Shown here: positions 34,619 to 46,600 of the stretch, piece after piece
How positions within the stretch are numbered: position 1 is the first letter of the stretch
Layout: every line of letters begins with the position of its first letter
Origin: Psococerastis gibbosa
Taxonomy: Eukaryota; Arthropoda; Insecta; Psocodea; Psocidae
Direction: 5' to 3'
Assembly (NCBI GenBank): GCA_963971405.1
Contig: OZ020485.1
Coordinates: forward strand, 2,046,001-2,110,000
Length of the DNA stretch: 64,000 nt
Made by a program: the position numbers and the translations under genes
The notes under the pieces: model-generated
Seen by the model: the letters and a program-made list of their open reading frames with translations, nothing else
The model's database searches: none
Told to the model about the DNA's origin: nothing

Positions 34619-37600
34619 CTGCAAGTGGTTATGCCTATTAGGCTACATACTGCGTAGTGCGATAGCTATAATCAGCATAAAATTGGTCCTCCCATTGTTT
34701 TGTCCAAAGAAAATTAACCATTCATTATCATTGTTTACTTTCTGAGCGCAATCGGCGAGCTAAACCAATTTAGCAGCCTCACTTAGTTTATGGAACTAAA
34801 GTATATAACTATTAAAATTGCAGTTCCCAGCACAGAGACTTGACATTTCTAGCAGATTTAAATATTACGGGTATTCACTGCGACTTCCCTAAGGGAAAGT
34901 AGGAACAGAACTCCAGTTTTTTCTACCTTAGAAAAATAATGCCATAAGGAAATGTAGTTCAAAACATTCCCCCAATTTCCCCAAACACTTGGTTGGGTAA
35001 ATTGAGCTTGGGAAATCGAAAACGCTAAACGGTCATAATAGGTATTTGTTATTGTTTTGCATTTGAATTTTGGTTTTTATTTTATATTTTTAAAAAATGA
35101 CACAAATTAATAAAAAAAACAAGAAAGTGAAACATATGGCAAGAGGTGGACTACAGCAGATGTTCATAAGTTAAGCGAAGGCAGACAGAGGCGGACACAG
35201 CGACCGGCACTGCGGGCAATTGCCCCCCCCCCCCCTTGGAAGGCAGTTATATTCTTTGCCTCTAAAATCCAAGTGTTAACTGCACTCAAAACGCGTAAAA
35301 CCCCACTATTTTAGCCCTATTTTTTAAAAAAATCTCCCGGGGGAGACCCCGGGCCCCCCTTGTGCACATTTTTATTAATTCCCTGTAATATAGAAACCTT
35401 ATTGCTCTGTAAATGAGTAAAACCCCAATATTTCAAAAACGATTTCACGGGGGAGACCTCATATTCTCCGAACCCTCTAAGGTCATTAATATAAAAGCTG
35501 CGTACGTCCATGAGAACGGCTTTCCCCATTTTATACACTTTTATGAAAATGGGTGGAGGGGCGCCAAATTATACACCGCCCCCTTCGAAAACCTATCGTT
35601 ACGCTACTGACAAGTGCCTTCCCCTTTCATGTGGTCTGGGACCGCCTCTGGGTAGGGAAAAGTCGGAAAGTTAAAGATATACGTAGAAAAACTGGAGTTT
35701 TATTCCTACTTTCCCTTAGGGAAAACGAAACGCAGTCAATACCCCTAGTATAATAATAATCATTTTATTGATACCAACAATACAAGTAATTTATCAATGA
35801 ATATACCACAAGGCACTAGCCCATGTGCGCTTTAACGTTAGTTTAATTCTAAATTATATTTATACTACACATATTTATGAAATGAGCATTATAATAAAAT
35901 AAAATAAAACGAATCGTTCAATATGAAGTCGTCAAAATTGGGGGAGGTGCATTTGACTATACTATTTGAGCTTCAATCAGTGTTTTTTATGTCCAAGGGC
36001 AGCTAGTGTGTATAGTAATAGGTTAGGCCTGTGAATTGTGCTTGCCTTTGGGTAAGTTTTGTGCGGTTTTGTATTAGTGGTTTTGTTGTAATGTATCTGT
36101 ATGTGTTATGTTGATGAGCGGTTTCTGGGATGTGTGTTTTATTTTTTTGTATTTCTATTGTAGACTCTTTTACGAATAGTTGTTATAGTTTGTACAGCTG
36201 CTATTCTCTAGATGGGAATGTGTTGGGTTTTCTATACAAAGTTTCAGGATTTTTTTCTGAATTGTACTTAATTTGTCTATGGTGTTTTGATAAGCCCCTC
36301 CCCATGCTAAAATTCCGTAAGTTAAGTGAGGTTGAACGAGTGCATAATATAGTTGTTTTAATAAAATAGGAGTGACTATATTTCTTGGTGGTACGAATTT
36401 GTAGACTGTTGTTCTGAGTTTTTTTAGTGTATGTTGAATGTGTTCCTCCCATTTTAATTTTTCATCGAGTATTATACCGAGGTATTTAGTTGATTTAGTT
36501 TTTTGAATATTGTTTATAGTTATAGTTTGAGGAGACTTTTTGTTGGAAAAATCTATATAGGTTCGTTTTTGTCAGATTAAGGGTTAGACAGTTCTCGTTT
36601 AGCCAATTTTGTAGCAGTACCGTTTGCGTACTGTTGAAGTTCTTCACTGGTACTGGCGGTGCAGACTATTCTGGTGCCGTCGGCAAATGCTGCTATGGAA
36701 CCTTTTGTGCTAATATAAAGTAAGTCGTTTACAAAAAGCAATAATAATAAGGGCGCTAGGATGGTACCTTGGGCAAATCCTAGTGTAATAATTATTTCTT
36801 TGCTTAGTTTGATTCCTATTTTTGTTCAATGTACCCGGTTTGTTAGATAGTTTTTTTTGATCAGGTTCCATGCAACGCCTCTTATTCCAAGTTTCTCTAG
36901 TTTTTCTAGTAGTCTGTGTTGTGAAATTGTGGCAAACGCTTTTTGGAGATCTAGTATAATAATTATGCAATATTCTTGATTTTCACGTGCATTGTTAGTG
37001 TGTTAGTAGTGTCCTTAGTTTTTTTCTGAACCCATATTGTTTTGGGGACAGTAGATTAAGTTTGACTAAGTCAAAAATGGCTGCGTTGTGCTTAGTTTTT
37101 TGCTGAACCCGTATTGTTTTGGGGACAGTAGATTAAATTTATCACAAAAGCTTTGTATTTTGGTGTGTATGACGCGCTCAAAGATTTTACTGATATTAGA
37201 TAATAGTTCCCTGCTTTTAAAAATATGTATTATTTATTATTATAGATTTTTTTCGTTCTTAATGAGTTGTTTATTACGTGTGTAAGTGTTTGGTTGTCTT
37301 TTTTAATGTGGTTACGGTTATTCCATCGTCGCCAGTGCTGTGTCCATTTTTCAAGTTTTTTATTATATGTTTGACCTCAGATTCTGTGGTAGGCGTTAAA
37401 AACAAAGAATTTGCGTTTGTGTTTATGTGATTCATATGTACATTTGCTGGTTGTGCAATCGGTATGTTTATGTCCTATGTAACAGCAAAGGCTTTCACGG
37501 CCGGAGCCAAATGCAGAATCAGTAGAATCCGGGCTGATGGGCCGTGGTCGAAATGAAAGCGAACTTCCAAACGTTTCGTCAACATTTGCGGTCGACATCT

Positions 37601-40600
37601 TCAGTGGAACTGCGTAGACTTCTAAGATTGTATCTTGGAGGCTCAGCAGCAACTGTGTGGGCAGGGGGATGTGCTCTGATATTTATACCAAGTTGCGGGG
37701 TGGTGGGGGGTGGAGGCGGAGTCTTCCTCATTCCTGTTTGGCTCCCCATTACCTCAACCCGATTTCCGGATAATGATGACATCAGTTTCTTCGTTGTGGT
37801 TTTGTTTAAAGCTGGATACCAAATTCTATTAACTTTCAGTCCTTCCTCCTTTCTATTGAAGTTGTGAGGGTGCTTATAGATCTCTATAGCCTCTCTGTGT
37901 AACCGGGGGTGGTATGAAGAAGTAGTACTATCTACTACTTCTTCATACCACCTCCAAGATACAATCTTAGAAGTCTACGCAGTTCCACTGAAGATGTCGA
38001 CCGCAGATGTTGACGAAACGTTTGGAAGTTCGCATTCATTTCGGCCACGGCCCATCAGCCCGGATTCTACTGATTCTTCACTTTATGTCCTATGTCAATA
38101 TAATGATCATTAAATATATTTGCTACAATCAACAATGGTTGGTTCGTTATTTCTTAGTTGTGAGTGATTTTTTGAATTGTGCGAATTTTTGTTTTCGTGT
38201 TAGTTGTTATTTCATTAAATGTGGCCCATGTTTTCCTCATATCCATTTTTATGTCTTTTAGTTTATTTTTATAATAAGTTTCCTTAGCGCTCTTTATTTT
38301 ATTTTTCAACATCTTATTTATATTGTTCTTATACGTTTTGAGGACTTCATTGTAAGGCTGTTTTTTGAGAGTTCATGCAAGTTGTCACGGCGCCTAATTA
38401 GGTCATTCTCTGCACTGGGTACAATTGATGTTGCCTCAGTATAACATCAATATTTTTCCAAAAAAACTCATATTTGATTTTGCAGCAACTAAATGACATC
38501 TTTATTCGTGTCCTCACGTAAACCAAATAAATTAACGTGCGCGGCAGCGCACGAGCCAAATTCCAACACCTGTTGTGCGACCCAGTAATTATACACGAAA
38601 GAGCTTAAACGTGAAAATTGGCACTTTTGAGCCCATGTAGTTTAGCCCCCACTGCACCTATAACGATGAAATTATGAATTTTTCCTAAAGTTATACTTCT
38701 CTATAACATATTAAAAAAGTTAGGCTCCCGGTTCACAGGGGGCTGAGATACAGATACCTGAAAACCCCCAAAAAGCCGAAAAAAACGAACGATACATATA
38801 GATGAGTGACTTTTAGGAACTTCTACTGTACCTGGAAACCTGAAATTTTGCGTGTACTTAGCTAATGTATTGAAACCAACAGAAAAATTATGAAATCCAA
38901 AATATCTGCTGCCGCGCACAGCGCAAAATGTGCTTATTCTAAGCTTTTTCTAGTATGACATCCGCTGGACATAGTAATCTGAAATTTTTGCATGTAGGTA
39001 GGTAATAAACTAAAACTAACAGCAAAGTTCCAAAATCCAAAATATTCGCTGTCGTGCCTGAACAACAGCGGAGAAATAAAAAACTAGTGCGGCTTGTAGT
39101 TCTTAGATGCATGTTGCATGGTAATGTGTGCTTTCTTGCCTTATTGCAGTTGTTGTTGCTGCTGCTGTTGTTATTGATGTTGCTGTTTCCGCTGTTGTTG
39201 TTGTTGTTGTTGGGATTTTCCAAATCTTTGCAGCTCACGCGACTAAGAAAAGGGCCAACCAACCTAGTCCTTAAATAATTAGTCACATAGGTAGTTTATA
39301 GCAAATTCAAATATGACTGCAAAAAGTAGTGATATCTAAACAAAAACACTCCGCGTAAAAACGAGCCAAGTTCATAGGCATAATGCCTGTTGCTGTTGTT
39401 GTCCAAGTGCCGTTTCTTTCGACCATACTGCATTATTATGCCCATATCAAAATCAACATATTCTTAAATGATTCCTGTGCAACGTCGTTGACCAGAGCGT
39501 TCCGGATAGCAGATATTTATGGTGGCCGGCAACCATGGTGGTTACATGACTTTGAGACTTTGTATTAAAGATTGAGTCCTCAGCTAGTGTACACCACGGT
39601 CCAGGGAGTCCAGGGAGTGTCATATTCTGTGTACGCTTTAGGAGGGATGTTTCCTCCCTCCTCTGTACGTGGCCCTACCAGCTGAGTCTTCTTTCCCTTA
39701 GCTTCAGTGCGACATCACCAGTTTTCATTTCCAACCTTATGTCCTCATTTCGGCGCCGGTCTTGCAGGGTCAGCCCACACGCTCTTCGTAGCATTCTCAT
39801 CTCCGCCACGTGAATTTTGTGTTCATCTCGCTTCCTGACCGCCCAACACTCCGCACCGTACAGCATGCATGGTCGGATCACTTGCTTATATATTCGACCC
39901 TTGAGCTTCTTTGGCATTTTTCTGTCTGTGAGGATTGGTGCCATGTCATGAAATTTCCCCCAGCCTGCTTTTATTCTTCCTTTCACGTCTTCTTCACATC
40001 CACCGTTTTGCCATGTATTTTGAAAAATCTTGTGACCTATGAACTTCACCTTCATCGCTATCTCATAACTTTAAATGGCCATTTTAAAATGGTGTAGTTA
40101 TAAATGTTTCCGTTTCGTATATTGCTGGTGTTCTGTATATACTTAGAAGTTTAAAATTATATTCGCGTTGTTTGTCTGTAATGTTGAGCATGATTGAGGT
40201 ACAGTTCGATATTTTGTGTGCTATGTGTTTAATATCGAGGTTGTTTTTGTAATATATTACCACTCCCTCGTTTTTCGTTATGGTTCCACCTTTTGCTACA
40301 TATTCGTACGAAGGTAGAGGGTATTTTATCCGTTCATCGCTTATCAATGCTTCTGTTAGAACAATAATTTCTATATGATTACTCATGTTTTGTAGAAATT
40401 CTGATGTTTTTGGAATTATTGACTAATTGTGACGCGTAACTATTATTTGGTATGGTAACAGTGTTTATCTTTTGGTGGTTTAGAATTATTTTGTCTAGGT
40501 CATCATTCATGTCTTTTATGTATTATCTCATTTAAATGGAGCTTTCTCTGGTACATAATATCATGGCACACATACAATATATGGATTAAACGCATCAAAT

Positions 40601-43600
40601 GTGGTTGGCAAAGAGGTATAGACTGTTGCTTGTATACTTTTTGTTTGTTATAGTTGGAAGTGTGCAGTTCGGGTTAGGTGAGGGCGATGAAAGCGAGAAT
40701 AAAAAAGTAGGTAGTCGTAAACTGAGATTTTTCAGGTCTTCTTTGGCATTGATTGCGATAATCTGTGAGTTGTCTGTTTTTCGGGCTAATACTGAGTTGT
40801 TGTTCCACCAGACGTATTTGTAATTATTTGTCTTAGCCTCTGTCTTAGTTAGCCAGAATAGTTGTCTATAGTGGGGACTGAGATGTTCTCCGATTAACTC
40901 CGTTAACTCTAGAAGCCAGGTCAGCAATAATGGTATCCTTGGCCGCTGATTCTGTTTTTAAAAGCTCAACCTCTTTTACAAGTGTGTCTTGAGATGACAG
41001 AACGCCGTCAAGGCGGGCTCTTATGTCGTCATTCCCCGCTTTCAGATCTATTAGTAAAGCATGCAAATCTTCTAGGTAATGTTACTATTGGTGGACTTAC
41101 TTGTCATGTTGGAGTTTTTGGGGGTGTACCCATGACAGGGCAAGTAATAGTGACGGAACTCACCGCTGAAGTATATTCGTTAGGTGTATGATATTAAGCC
41201 ACCCCCCCCCCCAAAAAAAAAAAAAAAAAAAATACTTGGACCAAGACTAAAATGGGTAGTTGGAACCGGTTCTTACCAACATAACTTTGGAAGATTGGGC
41301 ATGCTTGCTGAAGAGCGGGTGTCGGTGGGTCTGCAGAAAGTGCTGCGTGAGAAGCTGGACGTGCTGCCGTAGGTGTTGCTGCAGCAGCAGGCGCTGGCTG
41401 CTCGTCATCCCGATCACCTCCAGCTCCGGCTCTGGCTCCGGCGTGGGAATGCGCTCTTCCATATCCGCAGAAGCCACCTCTTTCACTGGCTAAAAACACA
41501 CAACAAAATTCAAATCTCTAGAGGAAAATGTGAAGGCCGATTTTAAGAAATTTCAGCTTATCATGATTATGAAAGTAGGTATGGTTTTCGGACGTAACAA
41601 TTTCGGGGCTGTTGGGTCTATCCCACTTTTCTTTGTTGAGGATGTTTTGGTGAAGAAGCTTGTATCTAATTTAACTCAACACTTAGTAAATGTGAAATTT
41701 TCCAATACTCATTTAGAGGGGCTTGCGACTGCAGTACCTACGATGACTGCCCCACTCGTGGCCACTGCTGCCAATATCTTTTGTAGAATGCCCAGCCCTA
41801 TGTCCACTTCCAACCTGATAGGAGCTATTAACGAGGCTTATGCCGATGCGATAATCAGCAAGTCCCATCCATTGGTGCCTCTAGCGGGGGTCTTCGACTC
41901 TAAGTCATTTTCTGAGGCCCTTTTAGCGGCGGTGGTACCCCTCAGTCTATAACCGTGTCCACTCCCTCACAGGCCAAGACCGACAAACTTCAAAGGAGCA
42001 GCCAACTGCGGTCTTAAGGCTGAACTTTCCTACATTTTCTGGCCATGCTTCGGAGGGCATGTAAAGCAGGTGGTCCCGGGTCTTCCTAGTTGAGTGTAAG
42101 AGAGGGCTTTATAGCCCTAACTCCGCTAGGTTGGCTTTGTAATAGAACAAAAAGTCATTATTATTATTCTTATAACCTTCTAGGCCCAACTGGCCGAAAC
42201 TCAGGATTTGCGATGTGCCTGACTATTAAAATTCTTCACCATTGCTTCAAGCCATTCACCAACAAAACTTGGACGAAGTCAAAGAGGACGTATTTGTGTC
42301 TGAATTCAAACTTTTGGGTTTTGTCAAAAATTCCAAGTGTCCGGGTACAGTGATCTGTACCGCTCAGCGCTCACCATTCTTGCGGCGTGGTCTACTGTCG
42401 AGGGAAAGCATTGTCATCGGATTTACTGCTTGTCGTGTGGTTGATCATGTTCCGGTCAGAATGTGAGATGATGAAATGTCAGAGCTTCGGTCACCCAGCC
42501 AAGTAATATAAGGCTTGTGTTTTTTGACTATTCACTGAGTCACTCACATAGAGACTACACTGTACTCTTCACTGTTTGCCGGCCGCCATACCAAGTTGAA
42601 TCCAGCGGACCAGAGCAGGTTCAAAGCTGCAGATAAATTGGTCGTGTGCACAGTGCCGGTAGGGAAACATGGTAGGACTTGTCATGGTCACCTCCGAACT
42701 AATCGTGTGACTTCACTGTGTTTCCCAAGTGGTTCGGAATCCACTATAATCAGGAGGTCCACTGGAGTCCTATGGGCCCACACCGTGGCCTGGGACTGTG
42801 TCAAACCATACTACTACTACTACTCTTCACTGTTTAGGGCGAGAGTCCTCAGGAGTTCTGGGGAGTGCCATCTTCGATGTTCCCCGGGGGCGATGTCCTG
42901 GGAGTGCCATGTGTTGTGCCCCCACCAGCGCAGTTAACTTTATTTCATTTTCTAAGTGTCATCAGGAGTCTTCATCTCTATCCTTATGTTTATGATCTTA
43001 CAGCTTAAGCCCACACAATTTTCGCAGCCTTCGCCAGTCAGTCAACTCAGTGCCGAAAGATATTTAATTGGCATAAGTAATTGGTGTTTGGTTGTAGAGG
43101 GACAGGGGAGTACGAATGTGCCATGTGCAATTGAGTGCAAATAAATGAAAAGATAATTTATACAGTACATATGCGTAGTTCTTGTACAGTAAAATAATTA
43201 AATATTGTCCAGGGTTGAAAATTTTTTTTAAAGACATCAAATTATAGTAGAATAAATTATAGTATTATATTAATTAATATATTAATATATTAATTATAGT
43301 AGAATGAAACCCATTGGAAATGGAAGATTATATGACAGAAATTAAAGGGAAAATAAATTACGGGCGATCTGAGTTCGGGAAGTAGGTGGGGGGGGGTTAA
43401 GGGTGAAATACGGTACGGTACATCTTCTTTTCCGGCAAAACTAAATAAAATTATGAATCGGATGGATAAATTTCCCTGCTCTTTTTTTAAATATCTTTAT
43501 AATTTTCAGTCCTTGCCAATACACTTTTATTATTCAAAATTTAATTTATTTAATTTAATAATTTAATTAAACAATCTATCCAACTGATCAATAATTTTGA

Positions 43601-46600
43601 TTTCATTTATAAAGGTGTTTTGAAAAATCCTGCCAATTTTCAGCTAGATGCGAATTAATGCAATCTCGGATGCCTAAGTTGACCGGACTATATTTTAAAT
43701 ATTAAAGACATCATTTTTCGATTTAGTATTTTGCATTTTTTTTTTATTTGCACAGTAGTGTATATTGTTTTTTACACCATCGGAATGTAGATTTAAAAAA
43801 AAAAAAATTTAATTGATTTTTTGACGTGAGATTTTTTGATTGAAAATTAGGGTGCTTTCTTGATATTTAGTTAAATTTAGGTGAAAAAAATTAATATTTT
43901 AAATGAAAAAAAATTAAAGTATCTTTTGAACATAAGAAGGTACGTTTTCGCCAAATTTCGGGAAAAAAAAAAATGTTTTAATGTAACAGACATAAATATA
44001 CAACCAAAACCTTGGTTTTTGGCATTTTTCACATAAATTATGAGGTTATCTGAAAAAAGTGTGATAACTAAAGTTGTATATCTTCTTATTACCTACACTT
44101 TTGCTATTTGACCTTTTTCCATAGGTATTGTAATTTTGCCAGAAATGAAGATGTACCGTATTACACCCTTAAAAATCCACCCCCACCTACTTCCCGAACT
44201 CATATGGCCCGTAACTTATTTTTCCTTTAATTTCTTTCATATTATCTTCCATTTCCAATGGGTTTCATTCTACTAAAATTTGATGTCCCATTTCACCATT
44301 TTTCAAAGGATCTACCCTGGACTATATTGATTATAAGCCCTCAAAATTCAACCGGACTTAAAATAAATAAAAAGCAATTTGTAAGATTTTGTGGCGGCCA
44401 ACCTGCGGGGCCGGGTCAGGGTCTTCGTCACTCGAGCCTGCGGCGTCAGGGTCCTGGAGCAGCTCCAGCATGAGTGTCTTGAGCTCGGCCCTAGACACGT
44501 GGACCCCTCGGTCCCTGCGTAACTCTTCCTTGTCCAGGGTTTCCTCTTCGCCTAGCACGTTGTACTCGGGGTCGTCGTCCTCGTCTGCATCCGTGCAGTT
44601 CTCAGGCAGCGGTTGCATGAACTCCCGTAGGAAGTTTTCCCAGTCCCGGTCATCGCACTGCAACCACACCATACACAGGTTATCATGGATCCTCAACTAT
44701 AATAGCACATAAAGTACCTATTATTATATCGGTTTCCAAGGCAAGGTGGCAGGAGGAACTTAGTACTTGTGAGAGTCTCTACACACCATGCGATCGGAGA
44801 CGCGCCGTAACACACACAAGGGAATTAGAGGATCCCAATTCCGTCAATTTTTCCATGTCTTCCTTTCTCACATGTATACTACTGAATACTGTACTAGTGG
44901 TGAACTCGACCAAGTTTAGGAAAGTTATTGTATATCAGACCAACGACATCATACCAGAATAGATATAGTGGTAACGTGGTGGAATTAGGGAACCAAAATG
45001 TCCCGTGGGCCCGACTATCGTATATAAAATGCAGGCATGCTTAGCTATTCAATTATTTATTTATTGGCTTCATAAAGAGAAGTATATATATATATATATA
45101 TATTAGTATTATAAACGTGCCAAGTTAGGGCCACAAGGCCATAAGACCTGAAGGAAGCAATGGTTCCAGATTCTCTAATCTCAGTTGGGATGGAGTTCGG
45201 CACACGAGACGATAAAAGACTTGTCAAACATGTCAGTGCGGTGGAGAGCGATTTCAAGAAGGATATCTACGACCTCTAGTATTATACCATCTGTTAGACA
45301 GCCTGTTTACGCTAGAGGAAAGGTATGAGAAGGCCATCTGATGTAGAAATTTGTGCACAAGAACGGCGTGATGGAGGAATCTACGGTCATCCAACTTGAG
45401 CAATGAAACAAGAACATGAAATGGAGAGACTGATGGACCGAAAGTCAGCTAAACGAGCTGGTGTAGAAGTCTGTGGTAATGGCCATGCTGAGGGAAATAC
45501 TGAGCCAGAAAGAGTCCAATTTACAATGTCTGGGAAAGGTTGAAGAATAGCATGAGTTACCAACATGAGCATGGATATAGGGATTTCATCACAGCTTTTA
45601 AGACAGACTCTTGGGAAACTTCTCTGAATGCATAGACAGGGAGCACCGAGCGGGGAGATCGAAATGACAGCCTGCACATCAGCAGCATTAGATAAAGCTG
45701 TGCAAACTTGTTAATTAGGATTTCCTTCCTGCACATAACTGTACGGAGCTAATGTACGGAGCTATTTGGCGACATAATATTATGTACCTTGAAGTCGTAC
45801 ATGTCGGTGGTGATGTCCGGCGGCACGAAGGCCTGCTCGATGGCCTCGAGGGGCGTGCTGCTCAGACTCAGCTTGGACCGCGTCCTCTGCCCAATGCTCT
45901 CCGGCCCCTTCCCCAGTGGACGCTTGAAAGCCGAGTCCTCGGGGGTGGGGGGCGCCGTCCCGTCCAGCAGCCCGGGGTCGAAGGTTTCGAGGTAGTGTCC
46001 AACCGTTGAGGAGTTGAGCGAGCTCGAGAGGGACAGTCTACCTGAGGAACAACAAACTCTTGGTCCTTAATACCATACAATATGCTGCATCATAAGCCAC
46101 TCATAGCTGCAGAAACGTACATAACTTTAGGTGGCTCTACAGTCCGTTCTTCAGCCTAATCTCTCGTGCGTCCAAGATATTGACCGACATTAACTTAAAG
46201 TCCGATAATAGAAGAGAGACTAACCCCAGACCAACTTGGTTTGCAAAATGGCAGAGGAACGCCCTAAGCGATTGTTTCCCTAAGAATACTGCTGGAGAAA
46301 AGACTAAGGAGAAATGTTAGAACTTATATAGAGTTTATTGACCTGGAGAAGGCTTTTGACAAAGTTAAGTCGGTAAAGCTCTTTGAAACACCCAAAACAG
46401 CCGGAGAAACGTACAAGGGCAGGAAAATCATGCGGGCGCTACACTAGGTGCAGTTTGGTAATATCTATCATGCACACGGTACAATAAGACCAGTGAACAC
46501 AGCAGCACATTGGAAGCACTGTGCAGTTTTCAGATGGGTTGTAAGTTGCTGCAAGTCCAGATTATCAACAAGAAGCACTGTACTTCCAAAAGCTATTCCA

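Noticed and set aside
41255-41275. Repeat B end (GGAACCGGTTC) at the GON4L exon 5 donor
   Set aside because: Only about 11 bases match and the hairpin is missing; most likely chance.
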